This document shows positions 16,784 to 26,800 of a stretch of 64,000 nucleotides of DNA, in pieces. A program made the position numbers and the translations under genes. The stretch is from the NCBI RefSeq assembly GCF_003334855.1, contig NZ_QOWE01000005.1:1-64000 (forward strand), given 5' to 3'. Source of the stretch: Larkinella punicea. GTDB taxonomy: Bacteria > Bacteroidota > Bacteroidia > Cytophagales > Spirosomataceae. Position 1 is the stretch's first letter, and each line of letters opens with the position of its first letter. A model generated the notes under the pieces. That model was given only the letters and a program-made list of their open reading frames with translations. It had not been told where the DNA came from and did no database searches.

Positions 16784-17200
16784 TCAGCCAACACAGGCGT
16801 TGGCCTCAAATTGCTGTAATCCCTTCCGCAGCTTTTCGATGTCTTCAACCGGCCAGTCCAGCCGTTTATTGGCCGACATCCGCCGAAGGTGCAATTGCGT
16901 AGCCTGCTCCAGAAGACGGCGTTTGGAAGGCGGCATCTGCAATGCCTGACTCATGAAGGGCGCTAACTCCTGCTCCAGGCGCACACAGGCATTGTCGGGC
17001 AAACCGAAATATTCGGCCAGCAACCGAACTTCACTAACCCGCCATAGACCCGGTTTCTGGCGCCGTAGGCGAATCGTATTCTCGGTTAACCGAACGGTTT
17101 CGCTCAATCCCCGGCTGTCGACAGCACGGTCTTTCATCCGCCACATAATGGCCCGGTACGTGTTCATGTAAGAGTCGATGAGCTGTTGCAATGGTTCCAT
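16784..17200 (-). CDS. Hypothetical protein with an HTH-like N-terminus
   Basis: 138 residues from the Met at 17198-17200 (MEPLQQLIDSY). A start at 17239 is in frame but would add 13 residues without clear structure. Residues 20-60 hold S-E-T-V-R-L-T-E-N-T-I-R-L-R-R followed by S-E-V-R-L-L-A-E-Y-F-G-L-P, which looks like an Xre-type helix-turn-helix with a reading helix and a fourth helix. The C-terminal half is helical and basic. It may be a small DNA-binding regulator, but the match is by eye only and no target is known. Confidence 0.5.
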   Translation of the reverse strand: MEPLQQLIDSYMNTYRAIMWRMKDRAVDSRGLSETVRLTENTIRLRRQKPGLWRVSEVRLLAEYFGLPDNACVRLEQELAPFMSQALQMPPSKRRLLEQATQLHLRRMSANKRLDWPVEDIEKLRKGLQQFEANACVG

Positions 17201-17245
17201 GCTGGTGTCTTTAATGTGATTTGGGTTAATACCAGACACTGAATC

Positions 17246-17276
17246 AAAAAAAAAGCCATCTGATCACTCAGATGGC
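17246..17276 (-). terminator. Intrinsic terminator downstream of the DUF6807 gene
   Basis: On the minus strand a perfect 9-bp stem (GCCATCTGA, 17255-17263, with its complement at 17268-17276), a 4-nt loop, then nine T (A on the plus strand at 17246-17254). It would stop transcripts of the minus-strand PUL genes, about 140 bp after the last stop codon. Confidence 0.8.
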
Positions 17277-17418
17277 ACAAATTGACTTTTAGCACTTACT
17301 TGATGGTTAAAAGTAACCGATCATGGAGATAGGCAAATTTGCAGTATCGTATAAACCCTCAATTGGTCACAACAAACGCCCGCAGGCAATTACTATGCCT
17401 TGTTGCTTAAAAATTTAA

Positions 17419-18447
17419 CTAATTCGCAAATTGATTGACTTTCTGGCTCAGTGCATCGTCGGAAACCGAGCCGCTTGTAATCAGTACTTCATACCGGAAG
17501 GTTACGGACTTGCCCGCAGGCAGCACATAATTCATCGGCTTGTCTTTACCTTCGCTCATTACACTGGGAGCCAATGGATTAGCGGCATACAAACCGTATC
17601 CACGCGAATGCCAGTAGGTCGGGTAGCCGATGTTTTTCGGATTGTCCAGGAGTGCGACGGAAACATTTTCGCCGTTGATCACACCCGTCAGGTTCATCCA
17701 CTTGGCGCGCGTTCCCCAGACTTTTTCGCCTTCTACCCCTTCGCTGCTTTTGTATTTTCCGGTGACACCCGTATTATCCATCTGGGATACTTTGGTTGCC
17801 ACACCGCTTGCATCCGTGAACACTTCCGGCTTGTTCGACGGGTGTTCCAGTTGCCGGGCGAGCCGGATCGCTACCATGCCTTCTTTGTTGTCTTTAAACG
17901 TCACGTCTTTGCCCAGGGCTTTTAGCGTCGTTGTCCGGTCGATGATGCGTTCTTTTGGCGTACCGCGAAAAACAAACGTCGTCGTTTCCTGCAACAGGGG
18001 CTTGCCGTCTTTATCGAGCCAATCGGCGGTAACGACCAGTTCGCCCACGTCCTTCCCACTTTTCAGCGATTTAATCCCGGTGTGAACGATGGTGCCAAAC
18101 GGGCCGCCGTGTCCTTTTACATCGTTGGAATTGTTCCAGAAATCGTGGCCATTCACATCGCCGTAATTGAGCCACATGCCCACGTGGTGCGGGTGGTCGA
18201 CGCGCTCGCCGGGCCGGGGGTCCATCGGCCAGCCGCGCGTGATGAAATTACCGCCTGCCGTCCGGATCGGATACAGCACCGGTTTTTTCAGGATATCCGG
18301 GCCCGGGTAGATGTAGGAAGTAAACGGTTTGCCATCAACCGTAACATCCACGCGTTTCTGCGCCTGGTTATTCGTCAGTTGCACAGCCTGTTTCTGGGCC
18401 ATCGCAGCGGAAGCCAGCAGACAAAAACAGAGGGTCAGTTTTTTCAT
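17419..18447 (-). CDS. DUF6807 (PmoA-like) secreted protein
   Basis: 342 residues with a signal peptide (1-17, ending AAMAQ). Family features are K-P-F-T-S-Y-I-Y-P-G near 38, R-V-D-H-P-H-H-V-G-M-W-L-N-Y-G-D-V-N-G near 82, and Y-W-H-S-R-G-Y-G-L near 276. The His-rich segment is the best-conserved part of DUF6807, often annotated as methane oxygenase PmoA by name only. In Bacteroidota and Planctomycetota the gene commonly sits next to Gfo/Idh/MocA oxidoreductases and DUF1080 genes, as here. Reaction unknown; a role in sugar processing in the periplasm is inferred from context. Last gene of the minus-strand locus. Confidence 0.85.
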   Translation of the reverse strand: MKKLTLCFCLLASAAMAQKQAVQLTNNQAQKRVDVTVDGKPFTSYIYPGPDILKKPVLYPIRTAGGNFITRGWPMDPRPGERVDHPHHVGMWLNYGDVNGHDFWNNSNDVKGHGGPFGTIVHTGIKSLKSGKDVGELVVTADWLDKDGKPLLQETTTFVFRGTPKERIIDRTTTLKALGKDVTFKDNKEGMVAIRLARQLEHPSNKPEVFTDASGVATKVSQMDNTGVTGKYKSSEGVEGEKVWGTRAKWMNLTGVINGENVSVALLDNPKNIGYPTYWHSRGYGLYAANPLAPSVMSEGKDKPMNYVLPAGKSVTFRYEVLITSGSVSDDALSQKVNQFAN

Positions 18448-18485
18448 ATGTATGCTCTAATAGGAACGCGGCCGGGTCGCCGGTG

Positions 18486-18562
18486 CGATTGGGCGGATCG
18501 AACGGATCAAAAAACGGATTATTAGATTTAATCGGCGAAAATCCGTTCGATCCGCCCAATCG
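18486..18562. repeat. Perfect 22-bp inverted repeat
   Basis: CGATTGGGCGGATCGAACGG and two further bases at 18486-18507 match exactly the complement of 18541-18562, with a 33-nt loop. It lies between the Gfo/Idh gene and the DUF6807 gene. Confidence 0.85.
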
Positions 18563-18580
18563 GCGTTCCCATCCATTAAA

Positions 18581-19927
18581 TTAGACTTTTACAACTTTAC
18601 CGCTCGCCAGCACTTCCTGTTTCGTACTGTCGAACGTTACGCGCTCGCCGGTATGTAAGGCGATGGTTGCCATGATGTTAGCGACTGAGTGATTGAAACC
18701 GGCTTTGGCGGGGGCATTGGGTTCTTTCCGGCTGCGAACGCACTCCATCCAGTTCCGCATGTGCCGCGACGTCATCGGATCCGCACCGGTATTGGCCGAT
18801 GTTTCCATTTTTTCACCCGTCGTTGCCAGCGTCTGTTCGGTCAGCAAATTGGCTTTCATGCCCATTTCTTTCGCATATTTTTCTTCCAGACCACCTTCCG
18901 GCGTAATCTTGTTGGTATCGAGGTTGATCATACCGCCGTTCGAGTAATACAACTCCTTGGTTCCACCCGCTTCGTTGGTCATGCGGGAGTGGTAGGTCAC
19001 CTGGAAGCCTTTGGTTTTGTCATCATCCGGGCCGTAATCAAAAACCGCCGTGAACGTATCGGCGTTGGTACGGCCATCTTTCCAGAGGTAAATACCGCCG
19101 TTGGCCACCACACTGCGCGGGTGATCATAGCCACTGAACCAGTGTACGGTATCGATCTGGTGCGACATCCACTGACCCGGAATACCGGACGAATACGGAT
19201 AAAACAAACGGAATTCCAGATACTTACGCGGATCCCAGGCCGTCTGCGGACGGTTCATCTGGTAGCGTTTCCAGTCGGTGTCTTCCTGCCGGATTTCAGA
19301 AACAAGTTTCGCACGGCGCCAGCGACCGGGCTGGTTGACATTCCAGGTCATTTCAACCATCGAGATGTCCCCGAATTTCCCCGAACGAATGAAATCATTG
19401 GCGGCAAAGTAGTTCGGCGCACTCCGGCGTTGCGAGCCGATTTGAACGATTTTCTTGTTTTTTTCAACCGCTTTCAGGGCTTTCCGGGCGTCGTCAAGTG
19501 ATTCGGCGAACGGTTTTTCCACATACGCATCCTTACCGGCTTCTACGGCTTCCACGCAGTGCAGTGCGTGCTGGAAGTCCGCCGTACTGACAATCACGGC
19601 ATCAATGTCTTTGCGGTCGTAGAGTTCTTCGTTATTCCGACACTTCACAAAGTTATCGGTAATGTACCCTTTTCCTTTCAGGTAGGCCTGGGCTTCATCC
19701 CGCCGACGGCTCCAGATGTCGGAGACGGCCACAAACTCGAAGTTGAGTTCTTTGGCATGGTTGGCAAAACTGGGAGCCAAAGCACCCCGGAACCGGTCTG
19801 AGAACCCAACAATTCCGACCCGAACGCGGTCGGCGGAACCCAGGATTCGGGCATAACTAGCGGCAGAGAAGCTCATTCCGAGCCCCGCCAGTGCAGATTT
19901 CTTTATAAAGTCGCGACGATTTTCCAT
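18581..19927 (-). CDS. Gfo/Idh/MocA family oxidoreductase, Tat-exported
   Basis: 448 residues. The N-terminus N-R-R-D-F-I-K-K-S-A-L-A-G-L-G is a Tat-type signal, so the protein would be exported folded with its cofactor. A Rossmann domain follows (V-R-V-G-I-V-G-F-S-D-R-F-R-G). The family lysine is in V-E-K-P-F-A-E-S near 143, and the C-terminal domain contains W-M-S-H-Q-I-D-T-V-H-W-F near 257, with the His that usually contacts substrate. Known members oxidise or reduce sugar hydroxyls with NAD(P). Next to the DUF1080 and TIM-barrel genes, oxidation of C3 of a glycoside is the best guess. Third enzyme gene of the locus. Confidence 0.92.
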   Translation of the reverse strand: MENRRDFIKKSALAGLGMSFSAASYARILGSADRVRVGIVGFSDRFRGALAPSFANHAKELNFEFVAVSDIWSRRRDEAQAYLKGKGYITDNFVKCRNNEELYDRKDIDAVIVSTADFQHALHCVEAVEAGKDAYVEKPFAESLDDARKALKAVEKNKKIVQIGSQRRSAPNYFAANDFIRSGKFGDISMVEMTWNVNQPGRWRRAKLVSEIRQEDTDWKRYQMNRPQTAWDPRKYLEFRLFYPYSSGIPGQWMSHQIDTVHWFSGYDHPRSVVANGGIYLWKDGRTNADTFTAVFDYGPDDDKTKGFQVTYHSRMTNEAGGTKELYYSNGGMINLDTNKITPEGGLEEKYAKEMGMKANLLTEQTLATTGEKMETSANTGADPMTSRHMRNWMECVRSRKEPNAPAKAGFNHSVANIMATIALHTGERVTFDSTKQEVLASGKVVKV

Positions 19928-20052
19928 GCGGCTGGTCGTTTAAATGATAAATAGAATACGTCTGGTTACTGACAAAAGACTATTACTGAAAGACTTATTT
20001 GTGAGAAGTCTACTAGTTTTTGGTTTACGGTTTAATCTCTTCATTCTTCCGT

Positions 20053-20119
20053 GTTCGTTATTCGATATTCAATATTACATTTTCGACTTCTGTTAAATAT
20101 CGAATATTAAATAACGAAC
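20053..20119. repeat. Imperfect inverted repeat
   Basis: GTTCGTTATTCGATATTCAA with four more bases at 20053-20076 faces a related complement at 20096-20119, sharing the outer ten bases exactly. It lies between the Gfo/Idh and DUF1080 genes. Confidence 0.6.
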
Positions 20120-20143
20120 AACGAATAACGAAGGAATTGAGAC

Positions 20144-20887
20144 TTACAACGGTTTAATCTTCATATTCCGGAACGAAACGCGGTCGCCGTGATCCTGGAG
20201 CAGAATGTGGCCTTTGGGAGCTTCCCCAAAACGTCCGTGGGCGTTATACGAAGGGGCTTTGTACTTGCTTTGCGCAACCAGCTTCCGAAACTCTTCACCA
20301 CCCCGTTCGTATTCTACGACTTTTTTGCCATTCAGCCAGTGCTCAACGTGGCTGCCTTTCGAAACCACCCGACCCTGGTTCCATTCACCAATCGGATTGG
20401 CTTTCTTGTCTTTGGCCGGAATCAGGTCGTAGAGCGATCCCACAGTTCGGTTACCGTCGCGACCCATTTTGGCATCCGGGTGTTTGTCATCGTCCAGCAC
20501 CTGAAATTCCAGCCCATAGGCTGATCCTTTCGGCTTGGGGTTTTCTTCCACCACGAAATACTTCAGGCCGCTGTTGGCTCCTTCCGTCAGTTTGAACTCA
20601 AACATCAGATCGAAGTCACCATATTCACCCTCCGTCACAATGTCTCCGTAGTGCGTCGATTCCGAACCGTCTGTTTTCGAGATGGTCAGCAAACCGTCCT
20701 GAACCAACCAGCCTTTTTCCGGGAATTTATCTTTGTAGGCACCCCGCCAGCCTTTGGTGGTTTTGCCGTCGAAAAGCAGTTGCCAGCCTTCTTTTTTCTC
20801 CTTGGCCGTCAGGGTGTTGGGTGCCTGCGGTTTTTCAGCAGCTATTAGTCCTACCCATAAAACCGCTGTTATCAGTAATGCTTTCAT
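20144..20887 (-). CDS. DUF1080 (3-keto-disaccharide hydrolase-type) protein
   Basis: 247 residues with a signal peptide (1-17). The jelly-roll domain is recognised by W-Q-L-L-F-D-G-K-T-T-K-G-W-R-G near 36, G-D-F-D-L-M-F-E-F-K near 89, N-S-G-L-K-Y-F near 104, and the terminal segment I-L-L-Q-D-H-G-D-R-V-S-F-R-N-M-K-I near 228. These are diagnostic for DUF1080. Characterised members hydrolyse or eliminate the glycosidic bond of 3-keto sugars formed by a Gfo/Idh/MocA enzyme. Located in the periplasm. Lies between the TIM barrel and the oxidoreductase genes, with palindromes on both sides. Confidence 0.92.
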   Translation of the reverse strand: MKALLITAVLWVGLIAAEKPQAPNTLTAKEKKEGWQLLFDGKTTKGWRGAYKDKFPEKGWLVQDGLLTISKTDGSESTHYGDIVTEGEYGDFDLMFEFKLTEGANSGLKYFVVEENPKPKGSAYGLEFQVLDDDKHPDAKMGRDGNRTVGSLYDLIPAKDKKANPIGEWNQGRVVSKGSHVEHWLNGKKVVEYERGGEEFRKLVAQSKYKAPSYNAHGRFGEAPKGHILLQDHGDRVSFRNMKIKPL

Positions 20888-20897
20888 AAGTTTCTTC

Positions 20898-20989
20898 TCC
20901 GCTAAACTCTGTTTTTCTCTGCTTATCTCCGCGAAACAGTTTAAAAGTTATTTCGCAGAGTTAAGCAGAGAAAAACAGAGTTTAGCAGA
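20898..20989. repeat. 39-bp nearly perfect inverted repeat
   Basis: Arms at 20898-20936 and 20951-20989 are complementary apart from a few positions, built of the words CTAAACTCTG, TTTTTCTCTGC and CGCGAAA. The 14-nt loop makes this a very stable hairpin between two PUL genes. Confidence 0.85.
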
Positions 20990-20992
20990 GGG

Positions 20993-21916
20993 TTAAAGTG
21001 GGAAGTTTAACGTTTTGGTAATGTAATCTTTGTTGATTTGAGCGCATTGCAAGGGCGTTTTGTTCGGGTCTGGAACGCCATCAAGTTCAACCACGCCCCA
21101 GCCTTTGAACTTGATTTTCTCCAAAGCCGCAAAAACCGCCGGAACGTCGACATTGCCCTGCCCCAGTTCAACGAATTTGTAGGCTTTCGGATCATCTGGT
21201 TTTTCAGGTACCGGGCTTTTGGTGTCTTTCAGGTGCAGCGTGTGCAGAACATCCTTGTACTGCACAACGGCCTTGGCCGGGTCGCCCCCGCCCTGTTTGT
21301 AGTGGGCAATATCGAGCAGCAGTTTGACATACTTCGGATTCATTTCCTGCACCAGAATATCCACTTCTTCGGGTGTTTCGCCCCACTGTTTCATGTGGTT
21401 GTGATACGTGGCCTGAACACCCATGTCGGCGGTTTGTTTGCCAATCTCGTTCATCACTTTGGCGAGTTTCTTGAGTTCCTCGGTAGTCGGAGCCTGCCCG
21501 CTTTTCCGAAGGCTGTTGGTCATCTGGAATGCCGACCCGCCCAGTGCTTTTACAAAGCTGGCATGGGCCACGTGCAGATCCACAGTGCTGTCGAACTTCG
21601 CCGGGTCGACCTCCACATTGCCGCTCGAAAACATCGCCAGTTTCAACTGGTGCTGGTCGAGCAGGGCTTTCAGTTCCGACGGTTTGGTCTTATACGGTGC
21701 AAAAGTGTTGGCCCGGAGCTGAATCCCTTTGTAGCCCAGGGAAGAAAGGTCTTTGATGGCCTGTTCATCTTTGCCGCCCCAGGTAATCCCGGAGTACCCG
21801 ATTTTCAGTCCCGATTTTTTAGCGGCATCGGCCAGCAGATCGGTTCTGGTTGCCAGAACGAGCGCCGACAAACCGGCGGTGGTAAGAAACTGGCGTCTGT
21901 TTACAATAGCCTGCAT
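20993..21916 (-). CDS. Sugar phosphate isomerase/epimerase-like TIM barrel, exported
   Basis: 307 residues. A signal sequence N-R-R-Q-F-L-T-T-A-G-L-S-A-L-V-L opens the protein; the R-R-Q-F form suggests Tat export. The rest is an AP-endonuclease-2-type TIM barrel: I-G-Y-S-G-I-T-W near 37, Y-K-G-I-Q-L-R-A near 62, Y-H-N-H near 165, L-L-L-D-I-A-H-Y near 194, H-L-K-D near 226 and W-G-V-V-E-L-D near 277. The Glu/Asp/His residues in those strands are the usual metal ligands. In the keto-glycoside pathway of Bacteroides a protein of this fold acts as a lyase. First enzyme gene after susD. Confidence 0.9.
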   Translation of the reverse strand: MQAIVNRRQFLTTAGLSALVLATRTDLLADAAKKSGLKIGYSGITWGGKDEQAIKDLSSLGYKGIQLRANTFAPYKTKPSELKALLDQHQLKLAMFSSGNVEVDPAKFDSTVDLHVAHASFVKALGGSAFQMTNSLRKSGQAPTTEELKKLAKVMNEIGKQTADMGVQATYHNHMKQWGETPEEVDILVQEMNPKYVKLLLDIAHYKQGGGDPAKAVVQYKDVLHTLHLKDTKSPVPEKPDDPKAYKFVELGQGNVDVPAVFAALEKIKFKGWGVVELDGVPDPNKTPLQCAQINKDYITKTLNFPL

Positions 21917-22029
21917 AATAGGGTAGTATAGTCGGCAACCCTGAATGGGAGTTGCGATTTTTGTTGTAAAGAATTCTAAAGGAAGGAAGGAATTTCGCCG
22001 TAAAATCTACTCAGCCCTCCCCTAAACAA

Positions 22030-22063
22030 CAGGCCCCGAACCGGAATTCCGGTTCGGGGCCTG
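22030..22063 (-). terminator. Perfect palindromic hairpin downstream of susD
   Basis: A 34-nt perfect palindrome from CAGGCCCCGAACCGG to its complement, lying 25 bp past the susD stop on the minus strand. No long T-run follows, so it may act by mRNA stability or by damping read-through from susD into the enzyme genes. Confidence 0.65.
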
Positions 22064-22087
22064 TCTGTCATTCCTTAGTCATACGGA

Positions 22088-23809
22088 TTAGTACCCCGGA
22101 TTTTGCGGGTATTTTGTCACACCGTCTGCTGTCCGGTCGATCTGATCCTGTGGAATTGGACGTAAAACGTGGAAATCCTTGACGTTCGGTGCGCCATCAG
22201 GGTTATACGCTTTCACGCGTTCAACCAGGTTACCCCAACGTTTCAGGTCGAACCAGCGGTGCATTTCGCCGGCCATTTCACGCTCGCGTTCTTCCATGAT
22301 GAAAGCCATCGTGGCATCGGCCACCGTAATTTCCATGTCTTTTTCCTTACCCGGCCAGGCCGCCCGCCGGCGAACGGCATTGATGAACGGCACAGCATCA
22401 GCGGCTTTCCCCTGTTTGATGAGCGCTTCAGCCGCTATCAGGTAAGTGTCTGCCAACCGAAACATGATGAAATCGCGGCTACCGGGTTCGTAGGTCCGGT
22501 CGGGACGCAGGGGATCCAGGAATTTCTGCAAAACCGGGAACAGGTTGGGCTTGTACAGGCTCGGTACCAGCACCTGGTAGGGACGTTTGGCCCGCTCGGC
22601 CAGGGGCATTTCATAGCCCGGAATAAAGATGGCCGTATCACCCGCGTTGAACTTCAGGGACGTTTTCGAATTGTCGAAAATCGGTGTCGTTTTGCTGGGG
22701 TTGTTGGCCAGCCAGGTGTCCTTAAACGTCTTTTTGTACCGCGAATCTTTCACCCGGTCTTTCTCGGCAAACACGACATTCAACATATAGTTCGTCGGCA
22801 TGAACCGCTTGAAAGGGCGTCCATTCAATACGTCGCGCTGCATACCCGCCTGAACATCATATTCCATCCCGAAATATAAGTGCGTCTGGTTTCCGTTGAT
22901 GGTCACGGTACTGGTTGTCGTACTGTTGTAGCCAGAACCAATGTTCGTAATGGGGTCAGAGGTATATTGGGTAGCAAAGATCACCTCGCTGTTGATTTCT
23001 CCTCCCCCCTGCGCAAACACGGCCGAAAAGTCGGGCAGCAGGCTGTACGTATAGTTTTTGATCACGTTCTGGGCATAGGTAGCGGCTTTGGCAAAATCAT
23101 CGGCGGCCAGCGCGTCCTTGTCGGTCCCTTTCGTCAGATACACTTTAGCCAGCAAGTGCTCAGCGGCACCCTTGGTTACCCGGCCATAATCGCCGGTGGG
23201 AGTTGCCAAATCGGTCAAAGAAGATTCCAGATCCGCGATAATTTGGGTATATACCTCCTTCACCGGAGCGCGGGTAAATTCCTTCGTCGGAACCAGATTG
23301 CCTTTTGTCAGCAGCGAAACCGGCCCAAACATCTGCACCAGAATAAAATAATGGTGCGCCCGCAGGAATTTCAGTTCCGCAACCCGGCGTTTTTTAATGG
23401 TTGCGTCCAGCCCGGCAATACCATCAGCCGCGTCCAGCGCCACATTGATGGTATTGATACCTTTGTAAAAAGCATTCCAGATGTTGTTGGTTGGCCCCAA
23501 CCGGCCGTCGATCTGCGACGTATACTGGTTGACAAATTTAAAACTACCATCGGCTCCCATCGTGTAGGTATCGGTACCAAAAACCGTCAGGGTCATGGCA
23601 TCTTCCCGACCGTAGTATTCCCGCAACGACGAATAGGCTGCTTTCACCACCGATTCGAACCCGTTTGGCGTGGTGGCATACTGGCTTCCGACCTGCGAAA
23701 CCGGCACTTCTTCCAGCAAATCTTTACAGCCCGTTGTGCTGAGCAACAGCGCACTCACGATCAATAGCGAATGAGTGAATGAGTGAATGAATAATTTATA
23801 TGTTTTCAT
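22088..23809 (-). CDS. SusD/RagB-type outer-membrane nutrient-binding lipoprotein
   Basis: 573 residues. The signal peptide ends in L-L-S-T-T-G-C-K-D, a lipobox with Cys28 as lipidation site. SusD features are S-L-R-E-Y-Y-G near 61, helical TPR-like segments such as E-L-K-F-L-R-A-H-H-Y-F near 145, and the C-terminal F-R-L-A-D-T-Y-L-I-A-A-E-A near 451 and R-R-A-A-W-P-G-K-E. It caps the adjacent SusC pore and binds the glycan at the cell surface. susC ends 33 bp upstream. The coding DNA of the signal peptide includes three tandem 8-nt units (23769-23793), a possible slippage site. Confidence 0.95.
   Translation of the reverse strand: MKTYKLFIHSFTHSLLIVSALLLSTTGCKDLLEEVPVSQVGSQYATTPNGFESVVKAAYSSLREYYGREDAMTLTVFGTDTYTMGADGSFKFVNQYTSQIDGRLGPTNNIWNAFYKGINTINVALDAADGIAGLDATIKKRRVAELKFLRAHHYFILVQMFGPVSLLTKGNLVPTKEFTRAPVKEVYTQIIADLESSLTDLATPTGDYGRVTKGAAEHLLAKVYLTKGTDKDALAADDFAKAATYAQNVIKNYTYSLLPDFSAVFAQGGGEINSEVIFATQYTSDPITNIGSGYNSTTTSTVTINGNQTHLYFGMEYDVQAGMQRDVLNGRPFKRFMPTNYMLNVVFAEKDRVKDSRYKKTFKDTWLANNPSKTTPIFDNSKTSLKFNAGDTAIFIPGYEMPLAERAKRPYQVLVPSLYKPNLFPVLQKFLDPLRPDRTYEPGSRDFIMFRLADTYLIAAEALIKQGKAADAVPFINAVRRRAAWPGKEKDMEITVADATMAFIMEEREREMAGEMHRWFDLKRWGNLVERVKAYNPDGAPNVKDFHVLRPIPQDQIDRTADGVTKYPQNPGY
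23769..23793. repeat. Tandem 8-nt repeat inside the susD signal-peptide codons
   Basis: GAATGAGT GAATGAGT GAATGAAT. Because the unit is not a multiple of three, gain or loss of one unit would shift the susD frame. The same words form the palindrome at 37053-37139. Confidence 0.6.
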
Positions 23810-23842
23810 CTTGAAAATCTTTTTTGATCCGTTTAAGCCAGG

Positions 23843-26800
23843 TTAAAATTTCAGGTTTATACCAAAGGTAGTTTGCCGAACAGCCGGCGACTGGCTGGCG
23901 TTAACATCGCCGTCCGTTTCGCTGTCGATCCCTTTGTATTTGGTCCGGTATTCGGAGAAAATAAAGGGTTGCTGAACACTGGCAAACACGCGCAGGGAAC
24001 CGATACCCAGTTTTTCCGTCAGTTTAGCCGGGACGTTGTACCCGAAGTTGATGTTCCGGATTTTCACGAACGAACCGTCAAAATACAACAGCGTCGAACG
24101 GAACGGCGGAAACTCCTGGTTCATGTTAGGCTGTGGAAACTCATTGGTCGGATTATTCGGGGTCCAGTAGTCAACGTCAAGGGTATTATAGCGACCCGCC
24201 AGCGTCAGGAAGTCCTGGTGGAAAATACTGCGGAACATATACCCCACGCGGGCAAATACGAAGAACGACAGATCGAACCCTTTGTATTCGAAACGGTTGG
24301 TAAGCCCCAGGCTGAATTTAGGCACTTGCGAGCCCAGAATAACGCGGTCGGCCGGATCGATTTTTCCGTCGTTGTTCGTATCCTGAATCTTGATCTGACC
24401 AACGGCACTCTGGTACCTTTTCGCTTCGTCGGCTTCGTTGGTCTGCCAGATGCCAATTTTCTTGTAGTCAAAATAGGCCGTCAGCGGCTGGCCGATGAAC
24501 CGGGAGTTTCCGACATCGTCGACTTTGCCATTGAACAGTTCCAGAATCGATTCCCGGTTGCGGGTAAACTGGAAGTCCGTCGTCCAGCGGAATCCACCCG
24601 GAGCATCCACGTTGACCGTCGATAACGTCAATTCAATACCCTGATTCCGGGTTTTTCCCACGTTCCGCAGTACGCGGTCGAAACCGCTTGTCAACGGCAA
24701 CTGGTCGAACAGCAGCAAGTCACGGGTATCGGCGCGGTAGTATTCCAGCGCCCCGGAAATCCGGCCGCTGAACAGGCTGAAATCCAATCCAATGTTGCTA
24801 TTGGTGGTCGACTCCCATTTCAAATCCGGATTTCCGATCGTGAATGGACGGTATCCGAAAGCCCCGCCAGAACCGAACGCATAGGCCGTACGGGCCAACT
24901 GCGCCTGGGTTTGATAGGGATCGATGGCCGTGCTACCGATCGAGCCGTAGCTGGCCCGAAGTTTCAACTGGTCGATCCAGCGAACCGACTTCAGAAACTC
25001 CTCATTGCTCAGGTTCCAGCCGATGGCTGCCGATGGGAAAAAACCGTATTTCGTATTATCACCAAACCGCGATGAACCATCGTAACGGGCGGTCAATGTC
25101 AACAGGTATTTTTCTTTGTAGTCGTAATTCACCCGGGCCATATAGGAATTCAACACCCACCGGCGAACTTCTGACCCCACGGAATTGATCAGCGAAGCCT
25201 GACCCAGGTTATAGAACTCCTGCGTTTCGGCAGGCACACCCGTCACCGAGATCGTGTTGGTTTCATAATCATCCTTCTGAATAGAGTGGAGGGCCGTAAC
25301 GTTCAGGTTGTGGATGTCATTGAACCTTTTGCTGTAGGTCAGGATGTTTTCCAGCGTCCAGTTAAACTGGTATTCATTGAAGGAGAAAGCAGTTGGGTCA
25401 GCACCCCGGCGGGCGTTGGTCTGGCTACCGACAAACCGGCCAATGCGACGGTTGGTCAGGTCAGGACCGAAATTAACGCGGTATTTCAAGCCATCGATGA
25501 TATTCCATTCGCCGAAGATGCTGTTAAAAATCCGCATCCGCTTCGTCAGGTCGATCTGCGCGCCCGGAATTACCTCAGCAATAGGGTTCGTCCGCAAGCC
25601 ATCGGAAGTGGGCAGGAAAATCAGGTTGCCATTGTCGTCATACGGTTTTCCCAGCGGGTTTTCGGCGTAGGCACCACCCAGTGGGTTGAAGTTTTCACCG
25701 TTCCGGGTGCTGTAAACGCCCAGGGTCGAAATACCAACCTTGATCTTTTTGCTGACCTGGTGATCCAGATTAACCCGAAATGTATACCGGGTAAAATCCT
25801 GGTTTTTCACGACACCTACATCCTTGAAGTAGTTACCGGAAATCGAGAACTGGGTTTTTTCATTCCCTCCCTGCACGCCAATCTGGTGGCTTTGAATGTG
25901 CCCCTGCTGCATCAGATACGACTGATAATCGGTAGACCGGTTGTTTAATATACCGTCCATCTCGATGGGTTCAAAAAGCTTTTCGTCGGTGGTATACTGG
26001 TTGGCCGCCCGGCGCGATTCGCGCTTGTATTCGGCAAACTCAGCCCCGTTGAAAACATCGATATTCCCCAACCGATCCGACAACCCGTAGTAGCCGTCGT
26101 AGCTCACAACGGTTTTACCCGGTTTTCCGCGTTTGGTCGTAATGAGCACGACCCCATTAGAACCGCGCGATCCGTAAATGGCTGTCGCCGACGCATCCTT
26201 CAACACTTCCATCGAGGCAATGTCGTACGGGTTAATGTCGTCGATCCCACCTGCCAACGGAATCCCGTCAACAACATACAGCGGATCATTGGAAGCGTTG
26301 ATCGACCGGCGACCCCGAATTCGGACCACAGGCCCCGTCCCGGGCTTGCTGCTGCTCTGCACCACATCGACCCCAGCAGCCCGGCCCTGGAGTGCCTGGC
26401 GGGCGTTGGTGATGGGCAGTTCGGCAATTTCTTTGGCGCCAACCGAGGAGATCGCCCCGGTTAACTGGCTCTTCTTCTGCGTACCGTATCCGACTACAAC
26501 CACTTCGTTCAGCGTGCGCTGATCAACCGCCAGTTTTAGATTGATCGTCGATTGGGCACCGACAGTAACTTCCTGAGAAAGAAATCCAACCGATGAAAAG
26601 ACCAGCACGGAATTATTATCCGGAACAGCAATCCGGAATTTTCCTTCAGCATCGCTGGTGGTTCCGCGCGTCGATCCTTTCACGGCAATGTTTACCCCCG
26701 GCAGAGGGGTATTGTCTTCCGCCGTCAGAATCTGGCCCGAAACTGTCCGTTCCTGAAGAGCAGGGTCCGTAATTTCACCGGGCTTCAGATTGGCCATTGG

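Noticed and set aside
16351-17200. Toxin-antitoxin pair
   Set aside because: The two small genes converge rather than forming an operon, and neither shows a toxin or antitoxin motif.
21038-21931. 297-residue plus-strand frame opposite the TIM-barrel gene
   Set aside because: It is the shadow of the minus-strand gene at 20993-21916, which has clear family motifs; the plus-strand product is rich in Phe, His and Val without any motif.
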